Shown here: positions 8,093 through 17,259 of the stretch, piece by piece
Layout: every line of letters starts with the position of its first letter
Numbering within the stretch: the stretch's first letter is position 1
From: Pacificispira sp002696645
Lineage (GTDB): Bacteria; Pseudomonadota; Alphaproteobacteria; UBA8366; Aestuariispiraceae
Reading direction: 5' to 3'
Assembly (NCBI RefSeq): GCF_048892425.1
Contig: NZ_JBLZHU010000001.1
Span: 496,001-560,000 of the forward strand
DNA: 64,000 nt
The notes under the pieces: generated by a model
The model's database searches: none
The model's input: only the letters and a program-made list of their open reading frames with translations
Told to the model about the DNA's origin: nothing
Translations under genes and position numbers: made by a program

Positions 8093-8455
8093 TTATTCAG
8101 GCGACCAGGCTTCGTAATCTCCCGTCGCGGCGGGGCGTTTGCCCGGCTTTAAAGTATGACCCGGCGGCAGATAAGCCCCCGCCGTGCCGGTCAGGTTTGG
8201 AAGGTGATCCTTTTCCCAGGCATATTTATGGCCACTTTTCGGCTCTGGGAAGGCATCGACCGTATAATGCAGCCAGGCATGCATGTCGGGTGGCACTGTA
8301 GATGCCTCATCCTGGGGATTGGAATAAATCACCCAGCGACGCCGCCGACGTCCTGCTGTCGTCTTGCGATCTTGATAATACACATTGCCAAGTGGATCGT
8401 CGCCGACCCGCTCTCCATGTAACCAGGTCATCAACCGGGTGATTGCATTCGCCAT
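8093..8455 (-). CDS. NADH:ubiquinone oxidoreductase subunit NDUFA12 family protein
   Basis: A 120-residue homologue of the mitochondrial complex I accessory subunit NDUFA12 (B17.2), a family that among bacteria is characteristic of Alphaproteobacteria. Diagnostic stretches are GNVYYQDRKTTAGRRRRRWVIYS, PPDMHAWLHYTVD and the Pro-rich tail around YLPPGHTLKPGKRP. It probably sits on the peripheral arm of complex I. It is the first gene of the five-gene minus-strand run ending in DUF2155; this neighbourhood is conserved in the class. Confidence 0.95.
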   Translation of the reverse strand: MANAITRLMTWLHGERVGDDPLGNVYYQDRKTTAGRRRRRWVIYSNPQDEASTVPPDMHAWLHYTVDAFPEPKSGHKYAWEKDHLPNLTGTAGAYLPPGHTLKPGKRPAATGDYEAWSPE

Positions 8456-8507
8456 GGCTGGATAAGTCCCGTCTGTGTCTGATGCTTAACCGATGTCTCT
8501 CGCGTCG

Positions 8508-8550
8508 CTGGACGGTTGGGACTATGGCAAAACCGTTCCCATCCGTCCAG
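8508..8550. other. Strong inverted repeat in the NDUFA12/nrdJ intergenic region
   Basis: The 395-bp divergent gap 8456-8850 holds no gene that I can support. A near-perfect stem with arms CTGGACGG-T-TGGGA (8508-8521) and TCCCA-T-CCGTCCAG (8537-8550) stands out: 13 pairs with one T-T mismatch around a 15-base loop. No T-run follows on either strand, so it does not look like a terminator. It could be a regulator-binding site or an RNA structure in either leader. I see no B12-riboswitch core and no NrdR-box pair here. Confidence 0.5.
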
Positions 8551-8850
8551 CCCGACGGTGCAGTGGTTAGCCTATGGCGATGGTTAAATCCATGGAAAAT
8601 TATAATTTTGCCCGGAATCCCAATGAGTCTCGCGAGTCTTTCAGAAATCAAGATATAGAAATGTAAAAAAATCGCCCACTGCATATTGTGTCTGACAACA
8701 GATGGTGTACTCTGTTGATCAGTTCACAACATGTAGAGTTGGTCGTCCGAAAAGCAATGGGACATTGGGTTCCCCAGTTTCATGGGAATGCTGTGTTTTT
8801 GGAAGAAGTGCTTTGCGGATTGCCCGTTAGCCAAGGGGGTTTGGTTTCAG

Positions 8851-11800
8851 ATGCGTATTGAAAGACGGTTTACCAAGAAAAACGAGTCGCCTTATGCGGC
8901 GATCCAATTCCGCAAGACCAATTCTGAAATTCGTAACCCCGACGGTACGATTGTTTTTCAGTTGAAGGATATTGAAATTCCGTCCCATTTCAGCCAGGTG
9001 GCAGGGGACGTGATTGCCCAGAAATACTTCCGCAAGGCAGGTGTCCCTGCGGTGACAAAGGCTGTTAAGGAAAAGGATGTTCCTGATTTCCTGTGGCGCC
9101 GTGTGCCTGATGAGGCGGCAATGGCTGACCTGCCTGCAGGCGAACGCAGTGGCAGCGAAACCAAGGCGACGCAGGTTTTTGATCGTTTAGCTGGTACCTG
9201 GGCCTATTGGGGCTGGAAGGGTGGCTATTTCGACAGCGCGGAAGATGCCCGCAGCTATTTCGACGAAATGCGCTATATGCTGGCCAAGCAGATGGCGGCG
9301 CCGAACAGCCCGCAATGGTTCAATACCGGGCTGCATTGGGCCTATGGCATCGATGGGCCCAGCCAGGGCCACCATTATGTGGACTACAAGACCGGGAAAC
9401 TGACCCGCTCTAAGACCGCTTATGAACATCCCCAGCCTCATGCCTGTTTCATTCAATCGGTGGAAGACGATCTGGTGAATGATAATGGCATTATGGATCT
9501 TTGGGTCCGCGAGGCGCGCCTGTTTAAATATGGCAGCGGCACGGGCACCAATTTCTCCCGCTTGCGGGGCGAGACGGAGGCCCTGTCAGGCGGTGGTAGA
9601 TCCTCTGGCTTAATGAGCTTCTTGAAAATCGGGGACAAGGCCGCGGGCGCGATCAAGTCTGGCGGCACGACAAGACGTGCAGCAAAGATGGTGGTTGTCG
9701 ATATCGATCACCCGGATGTCGAAAGCTTCATTGATTGGAAAGTGATCGAAGAGCAGAAGGTTGCCGCCCTGGTCACCGGTTCCAAACTGCACGCCCATCA
9801 CCTGAACGCGATCATGGCAGCCTGTCATGAAGGGCGCCTGGACGATGGCGCTGTCCTGACAGGAGATGCGCGGTTTGATCCCAAGCGCAACAAGGCGCTG
9901 AAAGACGAAATTCGCGCCGCCCGTCGCGTGATGATCCCGGAAAACTATGTCCAGCGGGTTATTCAGTTCGCCCAGCAGGGCTATACCGCGATTGAATTTC
10001 CAACCTATGATACGGATTGGGATTCAGATGCCTATAACACCGTATCAGGGCAAAATGCGAATAACACGGTCCGGGTCACTGATGACTTCCTGCGTGCGGT
10101 AGAAGCCGACGCGGATTGGAATCTGATCAATCGTACCGATGGCAAGGTCAATAAGACCGTCAAGGCAGCAGACCTTTGGGAAAAGGTTGGCCATGCCGCC
10201 TGGGCCAGCGCGGATCCCGGTATTCAATTTGATACTACGATCAATGATTGGCATACCTGCCCGCAATCCGGTCGGATCAATGCATCCAATCCCTGTTCTG
10301 AATACATGTTCCTGGATGATACGGCGTGCAATCTGGCATCCTTCAACTTGATGCAGTTCCGCAGCAATGACCGCAGCTTTGACATTGAAGGCTTCACCCA
10401 TGGGGTGCGGTTGTGGACGCTGACCCTGGAAATTTCCGTGCTGATGGCGCAATTCCCGTCGGTTGCCATTGCCGAACGCTCCTACCGGTATCGTACATTG
10501 GGACTGGGCTATGCCAATATTGGCGGTCTGCTGATGTCTTGTGGCCTATCCTATGATTCCGATGAAGGCCGCGCCCTTTGTGGGGCCATCACGGCTTTGA
10601 TGACCGGTGTTTCCTATGAAACGTCTGCTGAAATGGCCGCTGAACTGGGTGCTTTCCCAGGCTATGCGGATAACAGCCAGGATATGCTGCGCGTGATGCG
10701 CAATCACCGCATGGCCGCCCATGGCTGGGCCGATGGTTATCAGGGGTTGGCAGTGTTGCCCGTCCCGTTGGATGTGCCCAATTGCCCGGATCCCCGTATC
10801 GCCAAGGCGGCAGCGGAGTCCTGGGATCGCGCCGTCAAGGCCGGGGAGGCCCATGGCTATCGCAATGCCCAGGCAACCGTGATCGCGCCCACCGGGACTA
10901 TTGGTCTGGTGATGGATTGCGATACGACCGGGATTGAGCCTGATTTTGCGCTGGTGAAATTCAAGAAGCTGGCCGGGGGTGGCTATTTCAAGATCATCAA
11001 TCGGACCGTTCCGGAAGCCCTGCGCAATATGGGCTATGACGATCAACAAATCGGGGAAATCGAACGTTATGCCGTTGGGCATGGCAGCCTGGTCAATGCG
11101 CCGGGTATCAACCACGAAACCTTGCGGGAAAAGGGCTTTGGTCCGGAAGAACTGGCGAAGCTGGAATCGACCCTGGCCAATGCGTTTGATATCAAATTTG
11201 CCTTTAACAAATGGGCATTGGGGGAGGCGTTCTGCACAGATATTCTGGGGCTCAGCGCAACTCAATTGGACTCCATGTCTTTTGATATGCTGGCCGCACT
11301 TGGTTTCTCTCGCAAAGCCATTGAGGCAGCTAATATCTATTGTTGTGGCGCGATGACGCTGGAAGGCGCGCCGCATTTGAAGGCCGAGCATCTGCCCGTC
11401 TTTGATTGCGCCAATCCCTGTGGCAAGACTGGCAAGCGGTACCTGTCCACCGACAGCCATATCCGCATGATGGCAGCGGCTCAGCCTTTCATCTCCGGGG
11501 CGATTTCCAAAACCATCAACATGCCCAACGGGGCAACGGTTGAGGATTGCAAGGCTGCGTACAAGCTGAGCTGGACGCTGGGTATCAAGGCGAATGCGCT
11601 CTACCGGGATGGATCGAAACTGTCGCAGCCTTTGGCCTCGTCTCTGTTGGATGATGAGGACCTGCGCGACGAAATGGCAGAGGCCAATAAGGCGGAACAG
11701 ATCCCCCTGGTTGCCGAGCGGATTGTTGAGCGCATCATCGAGAAACAGGTGGAGCGCAAGCGCCTGCCGCATCGCCGCAAGGGCTATACCCAAAAGGCGA

Positions 11801-12528
11801 TCGTTGGCGGTCACAAGGTCTATCTGCGTACCGGTGAATATGAAGACGGCACATTGGGTGAATTGTTCATCGATATGCATAAGGAAGGCGCTGCCTTCCG
11901 CTCCCTGATGAACAACTTCGCCATCGCCGTGTCGATTGGCCTGCAATATGGTGTTCCGCTGGAAGAATTCGTCGAGGCCTATACCTTCACCCGGTTCGAA
12001 CCGTCAGGCATGGTCGAAGGCAACGAGGCCATTAAGATGGCGACCTCTGTCCTGGATTACCTGTTCCGCGAAGTTGCGATCAGCTATCTGGGGCGCGATG
12101 ATCTGGCCCATGTTCAGCCGGAAGATATGATGCCCGATACGACCGGGGGCGGGGACAAGGAAGCCAATCTTCCTGAAGTCAATGCGCATGCGCTTGAAGC
12201 GCTGAACCGTATTACCAGCCGTGGGTTCGTGCGTAAGGCAGATTTGACGGCCTATACCAGTGTCATGTCGCAGATGGGCAGGGGGCTTCCTGCCAATGCT
12301 GCTCAGGCTGGCACTGTTCAAATTGTGGAGACCGGGACGGTGCAGACCGCCGTCAAGGTCGACGGAAATGTGCGTGTTGCCGTGGAGGATCGCCTGGACA
12401 AAATCCGCGAGGCACGCGCGAAAGGGTACGAGGGAGATCCCTGTGGGGATTGCGGAAATATGACCCTCGTTCGGAACGGCACCTGCATGAAATGCGTCAC
12501 GTGTGGCGCGACAAGCGGGTGCTCGTAA
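8851..12528 (+). CDS. nrdJ: Vitamin B12-dependent (class II) ribonucleotide reductase
   Basis: A 1225-residue adenosylcobalamin-dependent reductase that makes deoxyribonucleotides with or without oxygen. Key parts are visible: the redox-active Cys in QPHACFIQ (C199), the radical-site segment NPCSE (N480-E484), PTGTIG (680-685), and a C-terminal tail with CGDCGN ... CMKCVTCG ... GCS, the paired-cysteine/zinc-ribbon end that re-reduces the active site. The length fits the long alphaproteobacterial NrdJ form. The ATG at 8851 follows AAGGGGG and opens the conserved start MRIERRFT; an in-frame ATG at 8782 would add 23 atypical residues. No class I or III reductase is in the window. Tandem hairpins and a terminator follow the stop. 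Confidence 0.97.
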   Translation: MRIERRFTKKNESPYAAIQFRKTNSEIRNPDGTIVFQLKDIEIPSHFSQVAGDVIAQKYFRKAGVPAVTKAVKEKDVPDFLWRRVPDEAAMADLPAGERSGSETKATQVFDRLAGTWAYWGWKGGYFDSAEDARSYFDEMRYMLAKQMAAPNSPQWFNTGLHWAYGIDGPSQGHHYVDYKTGKLTRSKTAYEHPQPHACFIQSVEDDLVNDNGIMDLWVREARLFKYGSGTGTNFSRLRGETEALSGGGRSSGLMSFLKIGDKAAGAIKSGGTTRRAAKMVVVDIDHPDVESFIDWKVIEEQKVAALVTGSKLHAHHLNAIMAACHEGRLDDGAVLTGDARFDPKRNKALKDEIRAARRVMIPENYVQRVIQFAQQGYTAIEFPTYDTDWDSDAYNTVSGQNANNTVRVTDDFLRAVEADADWNLINRTDGKVNKTVKAADLWEKVGHAAWASADPGIQFDTTINDWHTCPQSGRINASNPCSEYMFLDDTACNLASFNLMQFRSNDRSFDIEGFTHGVRLWTLTLEISVLMAQFPSVAIAERSYRYRTLGLGYANIGGLLMSCGLSYDSDEGRALCGAITALMTGVSYETSAEMAAELGAFPGYADNSQDMLRVMRNHRMAAHGWADGYQGLAVLPVPLDVPNCPDPRIAKAAAESWDRAVKAGEAHGYRNAQATVIAPTGTIGLVMDCDTTGIEPDFALVKFKKLAGGGYFKIINRTVPEALRNMGYDDQQIGEIERYAVGHGSLVNAPGINHETLREKGFGPEELAKLESTLANAFDIKFAFNKWALGEAFCTDILGLSATQLDSMSFDMLAALGFSRKAIEAANIYCCGAMTLEGAPHLKAEHLPVFDCANPCGKTGKRYLSTDSHIRMMAAAQPFISGAISKTINMPNGATVEDCKAAYKLSWTLGIKANALYRDGSKLSQPLASSLLDDEDLRDEMAEANKAEQIPLVAERIVERIIEKQVERKRLPHRRKGYTQKAIVGGHKVYLRTGEYEDGTLGELFIDMHKEGAAFRSLMNNFAIAVSIGLQYGVPLEEFVEAYTFTRFEPSGMVEGNEAIKMATSVLDYLFREVAISYLGRDDLAHVQPEDMMPDTTGGGDKEANLPEVNAHALEALNRITSRGFVRKADLTAYTSVMSQMGRGLPANAAQAGTVQIVETGTVQTAVKVDGNVRVAVEDRLDKIREARAKGYEGDPCGDCGNMTLVRNGTCMKCVTCGATSGCS

Positions 12529-12616
12529 GGGCCCGGCCCTACCCTATTCGTCGGGCCCTCTGGCGCAGCCGCCTTGCACGGTAGTAAGGCTGCGCCCTGG
12601 TGCTCCCTGTTAAACT

Positions 12617-12644
12617 GCCCCCGACCAGTGTCGGGGGCGTTTTT
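12617..12644 (+). terminator. Rho-independent terminator after nrdJ
   Basis: A perfect 9-bp stem GCCCCCGAC/GTCGGGGGC with a CAGT loop is followed by five T (12640-12644). Two further stems lie between it and the stop codon: GGGCCC (12529-12534) with GGGCCC (12553-12558), and GGCGCAGCC (12562-12570) with GGCTGCGCC (12588-12596). The set isolates nrdJ from the HAD gene 26 bp later. Confidence 0.92.
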
Positions 12645-12669
12645 CCGTGGCTGAGCTGAGGCTATATCG

Positions 12670-13278
12670 ATGACCTTCAAATACGTCCTTTTTGATATTG
12701 GCAATGTTTTGGTCGATTGGAATCCAGACAATTTGCTAAAGAAACTGCTACCAGATGCGGCGGCGATTCAGGATTTTCGGGAAAATGCGGTGACCCATGA
12801 TCGTATTCTGGCAATGGATCGTGGTCAGACCTGGAAAGCCCAACTGGCGGAAATTGCGGCGGATTGTCCGCAGCATCTGGAAACGGCCAAAGCCTATCGG
12901 TATCGCTGGGTGGAGACGATTTCGGGGCCAATTCATGGCACTGTTGATATCATGGCGCGATTAAAGGCGGCGGGATATCCGATCTATGCGCTGTCGAATT
13001 ATGGGGTGGAGAATTTTGAGGCGACGGTGAAAATCTATCCGTTTCTGGACGATTTCGACGGTCGTGTCGTGTCGGGCTATGAAGGGGTGATTAAGCCGGA
13101 CCCCGCGATTTATGATCTTGTGGTCCAGCGCTTTTCAGTGGACCCAGCCCAAACCCTTTTTATCGATGACCGCCCCGAAAACATCGCCGCCGCAAAGGCT
13201 TGTGGGTTTCGGGGGCATTTGTTTACCGACTCTGATGCATTGGCTCAGTATCTGGCAGAGGCCGGGATCCTATACTAG
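12670..13278 (+). CDS. HAD-superfamily phosphatase, YihX/haloacid-dehalogenase-like
   Basis: A 202-residue HAD subfamily IA hydrolase. The nucleophile motif is FDIGNVLVDWNP (D9), where the usual second Asp of DxD is replaced, as in YihX-type sugar phosphatases and haloacid dehalogenases. Motif II is ALSNYG, motif III is VIKPDPAIY and motif IV is FIDDRPEN. The substrate cannot be assigned; a small phosphorylated sugar or haloacid is possible. It stands alone between the nrdJ terminator and a repeat region. Confidence 0.88.
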   Translation: MTFKYVLFDIGNVLVDWNPDNLLKKLLPDAAAIQDFRENAVTHDRILAMDRGQTWKAQLAEIAADCPQHLETAKAYRYRWVETISGPIHGTVDIMARLKAAGYPIYALSNYGVENFEATVKIYPFLDDFDGRVVSGYEGVIKPDPAIYDLVVQRFSVDPAQTLFIDDRPENIAAAKACGFRGHLFTDSDALAQYLAEAGILY

Positions 13279-13289
13279 CAAACAGGCGT

Positions 13290-13672
13290 ACCTGCCGCCC
13301 TGGACCCCGGATCAATGTCCGGGGTGACGATGTATTAGACAAATACTCTCTCACCCTGAGGAGCGCAGCGTCTCGAAGGGTGATCTTTCTGCAAGCACCG
13401 CGCTTACAAGTCCTCCTTCGAGACGGCGCGAATGCGCCTCCTCTGGATGAGAGTGGTGCTTAAGGTCAGAAGTGGAACGCCATGACGCACCAATCCCTCA
13501 GCGTTCTTCGCGCCTTCTCTGCGCCCTCTGCGGTTAACCTTTACCTCTCGTCACATCCGCGTAGGGCCACAGGCATGGATCGCACCTGCCGCCCTGGACC
13601 CCGGATCGATGTCCGGGGTGACGGCGGTGGATAGACCTCGTCATACCCGCGGAAGCGGGTATCCAGGGCGGC
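13290..13672. repeat. Composite palindromic intergenic repeats, locus 1
   Basis: This gap of about 420 bp is filled by repeat modules shared with the 22.0-kb and 46.1-kb loci. Module A (CTGGACCCCGGATC ... GTCCGGGGTGAC) occurs near 13300 and 13594. Module B is a long imperfect inverted repeat, CCTGAGGAGCGCAGCGTCTC (from 13357) against CCTTCGAGACGGCGC ... GCGCCTCCTC (13422-13443). Module D (TCTGCGGTTAACCTTT, near 13530) recurs at 22555. Module C (CATACCCGCGGAAGCGGGTA, 13642-13661) is a short hairpin. I see no coding frame with gene-like features. Confidence 0.85.
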
Positions 13673-13697
13673 GCGCTCAAGCGGTGAAGAATAGTGC

Positions 13698-15020
13698 CTA
13701 CGCGACGTCTTTCAACACATCGCCCAGCATGCTGACCATATCGTCGATATGGGATTTTTCAGCAATTAAGGGTGGGGAGAGGGCGATGATGTCGGCGGTG
13801 ACGCGGATCATCAGGCCCTTGTTGAAAGCCTGTACCATGGCGTCATAGCCGCGCTCTCCCGGGGCACCGGGGCGGGGGGCCAGTTCTACGGCGGCGACAA
13901 GGCCCATATTGCGAATGTCGATCACATTGGGCAGGCCCTTCAGGCCGTGGATCGCATTTTCCAGATAAGGTTCCAGCGCCAGCGCGTTTTCAAACAACCC
14001 GTCTTCCTTATAGACGTCCATCGCCGCAACACCGGCGGCGGCAGCTACCGGGTGGCCGGAATAGGTATAGCCATGGAATAACTCAATCGCGGCATCCGCA
14101 GAATCCATCATTGTGTCATGGATCTTCTTGTTGGTCACAACTGCGCCCATCGGGATGGTCGCATTGGTCAGGCCCTTGGCACAGGTGATGATGTCTGGAA
14201 TAACGCCCAGGCGTTCTGCTGCTGTGGCATAACCCAGACGGCCAAAGGCGGTGATAACCTCATCAAAAATCAGCACGATGCCGTGCTTGTCACAGATTTC
14301 CCGAATGCGCTTCAGGTAGCCTTTCGGGGGCAATAGCACGCCGGTTGAGCCCGCCATGGGCTCTACGATGAAGGCCGCAATCGTGCTGGCATCATGCAGC
14401 GTGACCAGGCGTTCCAGATCATCGGCCAGATGGGCACCATATTCCGGTTCGCCCTTGGTATAAGCATTGTGTTCCAGATCATGCGTGTGGCGCACATGGT
14501 CGGACCCGGCCAGCAAGGAGCCGAAATACATCCGGTTCTTCACAATACCGCCAACGGAAATACCGCCAAAGCCGGTACCATGATAGCCCCGTTCGCGGCC
14601 CAACAGGCGGGTACGGGTACCCTGACCGCGGGCGCGCTGATACGCCAGCGCGATCTTCAACGCGGTATCAGCGGACTCTGATCCGGAATTGGTGAAGAAC
14701 ACATGGTCCAGACCGGCTGGGAACATATCGCGCATGCGGCTGGCCAGTTCGAAGGCCTTGGGATGGCCGAATTGGAAGGTCGGGGCGAAATCCAGCTGGG
14801 CGACCTGCTGTTGCACGGCTTCAACAATTCTCGGGTTGGCGTGACCGCAATTGACGCACCACAATCCAGCGGTGCCGTCCAGGATATCCTTGCCCTCTGC
14901 ACTTTTGTAATACATGCCCTTGGCTGAGACCAGAATGCGCGGATCAGCCTTGAACCGGCGATTGGCGGTAAAGGGCATCCAAAAGGCGCTAAGGTCGTTC
15001 TGCTGCATCCCGTCGGGCAT
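13698..15020 (-). CDS. Class III aminotransferase, omega-amino acid:pyruvate type
   Basis: A 440-residue PLP-dependent fold-type I aminotransferase. Its N-terminus (FWMPFTANRRFKADPRIL) is typical of beta-alanine/omega-amino acid:pyruvate transaminases. Other markers are FFTNSGSESADTALK, the strand ending in LIFDEVITAFGRLG with its PLP-ring Asp, and the Schiff-base Lys in TCAKGLTN. It would move an amino group from beta-alanine or a similar omega-amine to pyruvate. The ATG at 15020 has GGAGG six bases upstream. It is monocistronic, ending next to the repeat region. The exact donor is not deducible. Confidence 0.9.
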   Translation of the reverse strand: MPDGMQQNDLSAFWMPFTANRRFKADPRILVSAKGMYYKSAEGKDILDGTAGLWCVNCGHANPRIVEAVQQQVAQLDFAPTFQFGHPKAFELASRMRDMFPAGLDHVFFTNSGSESADTALKIALAYQRARGQGTRTRLLGRERGYHGTGFGGISVGGIVKNRMYFGSLLAGSDHVRHTHDLEHNAYTKGEPEYGAHLADDLERLVTLHDASTIAAFIVEPMAGSTGVLLPPKGYLKRIREICDKHGIVLIFDEVITAFGRLGYATAAERLGVIPDIITCAKGLTNATIPMGAVVTNKKIHDTMMDSADAAIELFHGYTYSGHPVAAAAGVAAMDVYKEDGLFENALALEPYLENAIHGLKGLPNVIDIRNMGLVAAVELAPRPGAPGERGYDAMVQAFNKGLMIRVTADIIALSPPLIAEKSHIDDMVSMLGDVLKDVA

Positions 15021-15251
15021 GTGTTTCCTCCAAAAAAAGTCATTACCGTGAGGGCAGGCAGTGTTTCAGCCACTTAGAACCCTCAAAAGACCCGATTTTG
15101 GTACTCCCTTTTTGTTGCCCGAGACAAGATGATTCTTTCTCACAGCAGTCGTGACCTATTGTGCGGTCTGGTCGGTCGCCATTCGCTGGCTTGTGGCAAC
15201 CCGACTCTATCGCTAAAAAAGCACCTTAATGGGCGAAACAGGATTCCCGGT

Positions 15252-15893
15252 ATGGCGCTGCATCAAAACCTGTCTAATGGCATGCTGCTGGCATGGCCAA
15301 CACCGATCCTGACACGCCGGATACAGGATGCCGATTTGCTGTCGGACCTGCGGCGCGTCATTCTTGACCGGGAACAGGCCTATCCGGATGGGATTGATCG
15401 TGCGCTGGTGAATGGCTGGCATTCCGATACGGACTTAATGAAATGGCCGGACCCGTCCATTGAAACACTGAAATCCATTATCAGCGCTGGATTGGCCGAT
15501 TTCATCAAGCAACTGAACAATGACAAGGGCTTCAGTGGCAAGGCGCAGGTAACCGCCTGGGCGAATGTCAGCCGGCGGGGTGGATTTCATCGACTGCACA
15601 CGCATCACTCTTCCATGGTGTCTGGCGTGTTTTATGTCGATACAGGCACGCCCGACCCAGATGATACGCATTTCAATGGGACGATTTCTTTTCTGGATCC
15701 ACGGCTGGCGGTTGAGATGATCCCGCTGCCGGGAAGCCCGTTTGGGGAAAAGCTGAAAGTTGAGCCTGACCCTGGCCTTATGCTAATGTTTCCAAGTTGG
15801 CTTCAGCATTTCGTCGATCCCTTCCGTGGGGAGGGAACCCGCATCTCCATCGCGTTTAACATTGGTCTGTATGGTGGCGATTCCGCTGCCTAG
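15252..15893 (+). CDS. Putative 2-oxoglutarate/Fe(II) oxygenase-like protein (TIGR02466 type)
   Basis: A 213-residue protein resembling the TIGR02466 family. The core double-stranded beta-helix region is visible at FHRLHTHHSSMVSGVFYVDTG and later LMLMFPSWLQHFVDPFRGEGTRISIAFN; the His after PSWLQ and the Arg of GEGTRIS fit the iron and 2-oxoglutarate positions. The frame is open from 15129, but the ATG at 15252 (MALHQNL), preceded by CAGGA, fits the family length better. It ends 36 bp before purB on the same strand. The substrate is unknown. Confidence 0.78.
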   Translation: MALHQNLSNGMLLAWPTPILTRRIQDADLLSDLRRVILDREQAYPDGIDRALVNGWHSDTDLMKWPDPSIETLKSIISAGLADFIKQLNNDKGFSGKAQVTAWANVSRRGGFHRLHTHHSSMVSGVFYVDTGTPDPDDTHFNGTISFLDPRLAVEMIPLPGSPFGEKLKVEPDPGLMLMFPSWLQHFVDPFRGEGTRISIAFNIGLYGGDSAA

Positions 15894-15929
15894 ATCGGTC
15901 TTGTTGTTTCTCAAGGAATAGGAATTCAT

Positions 15930-17252
15930 ATGATCCCGCGTTACAGTCGCCCGGAAATGACCGCAATTTGGGAGCCGTCGAACCGGTTCCACATCTGGTT
16001 TTTGATCGAGGCCCATGCCTGCGATGCCCTGGCGCAGCGCGGCGTGATTCCGGAGTCAGCTGCAGAGTCGGTTTGGAAGAATGGTGACAAACCCTATACG
16101 CAGGCGCGCATCGACCGCATTGATGAGATTGAGCGCGAGACGAGACATGATGTCATCGCCTTCCTGACGGAATTATCGGAGCATATTGGGGAAGACTCCC
16201 GCTTTGTGCATCAGGGCATGACCTCTTCTGACGTGCTGGATACATGCCTGGCGGTGCAATTGACCCAGGCGGCTGATATTCTGTTAGCTGATTTGGATCG
16301 GGTTCTGGCTGCGCTGAAGGCCCGCGCGATTGAGCATAAAAATTCTGTCTGTATCGGTCGTTCACACGGCATTCATGCGGAACCAACCACATTTGGCGTG
16401 AAACTGGCCGGCCATTTCGCCGCCTTTCAACGCAGCAAACAGCGTCTGCTGGCCGCGCGCGCGGATATTGCGACCTGTGCAATCTCCGGTGCGATTGGCA
16501 GCTTTGCCAATATTGATCCTTCAATTGAGGCCTATGTCGCAGACAAGCTGGGTCTGACACCAGAGCCGATGTCGACACAGGTGATCCCGCGTGACCGTCA
16601 TGCGGCTTTCTTTGCGACCCTGGCGGTGATTGCCGGGTCGATTGAGAATCTGGCGATTGAAATACGCCATTTGCAGCGCACCGAATTGCGCGAGGCGGAG
16701 GAGTTTTTCTCGCCTGGGCAAAAAGGGTCGTCGGCTATGCCCCATAAGCGCAATCCGGTGCTGACGGAAAACATGACGGGCCTGGCGCGTATGGTGCGGG
16801 CCTATGCTCTGCCAGCGCTGGAGAATATCGCGCTGTGGCATGAACGGGATATTTCCCATTCTTCAGTGGAGCGCATGATTGGTCCAGACTCGACGGTAAC
16901 GCTGGATTTTGCCCTTAACCGTTTGGCCGGTGTGGTGGAAAAACTGGTGGTCTATCCTGAAGAAATGATGGCGAATCTGAATCGTCTTGGCGGGTTGCAC
17001 AATTCCCAGCGCGTCCTGTTGCAACTGACTCAGGCGGGCATGAGCCGTGAAGACGCCTATCGCACAGTACAGCGCAATGCTATGGAAAGCTGGAAAAACG
17101 GCACATCATTTCAGGAATTGCTGAAATCTGATAAGGATGTGGCGCAGCATTTGAGTGATGATGCTATCGACGCACTCTTTGACATGGGCTACCACGTTAA
17201 GCATGTGGACACGATCCTGGACCGCGTATTTGCACAAGACAGCGCCGGTTAA
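15930..17252 (+). CDS. purB: Adenylosuccinate lyase
   Basis: A 440-residue enzyme of the fumarase/aspartase superfamily that cleaves SAICAR and adenylosuccinate, releasing fumarate, in purine synthesis. The superfamily signature SSAMPHKRNP is present, with the flexible serine loop, as are TSSDVLDTC and the HGIHAEPTTFG segment. Length is typical. An AAGGAATAGG element precedes the ATG. purL, purQ, purS and purC lie about 30 kb away. The secreted helical-repeat gene starts 7 bp after its stop, so the two are probably co-transcribed. Confidence 0.97.
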   Translation: MIPRYSRPEMTAIWEPSNRFHIWFLIEAHACDALAQRGVIPESAAESVWKNGDKPYTQARIDRIDEIERETRHDVIAFLTELSEHIGEDSRFVHQGMTSSDVLDTCLAVQLTQAADILLADLDRVLAALKARAIEHKNSVCIGRSHGIHAEPTTFGVKLAGHFAAFQRSKQRLLAARADIATCAISGAIGSFANIDPSIEAYVADKLGLTPEPMSTQVIPRDRHAAFFATLAVIAGSIENLAIEIRHLQRTELREAEEFFSPGQKGSSAMPHKRNPVLTENMTGLARMVRAYALPALENIALWHERDISHSSVERMIGPDSTVTLDFALNRLAGVVEKLVVYPEEMMANLNRLGGLHNSQRVLLQLTQAGMSREDAYRTVQRNAMESWKNGTSFQELLKSDKDVAQHLSDDAIDALFDMGYHVKHVDTILDRVFAQDSAG

Positions 17253-17259
17253 CGCCTGG

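Noticed and set aside
8456..8850. B12 riboswitch in front of nrdJ
   Set aside because: None of the conserved core (GCAACTGTAAG, B12 box) is present in this gap, unlike at 19924-20123.
10546..11946. A 466-residue open frame on the minus strand inside nrdJ
   Set aside because: It lies fully antisense to the conserved NrdJ core; the composition is rich in His, Gln and Arg, typical of a shadow frame.
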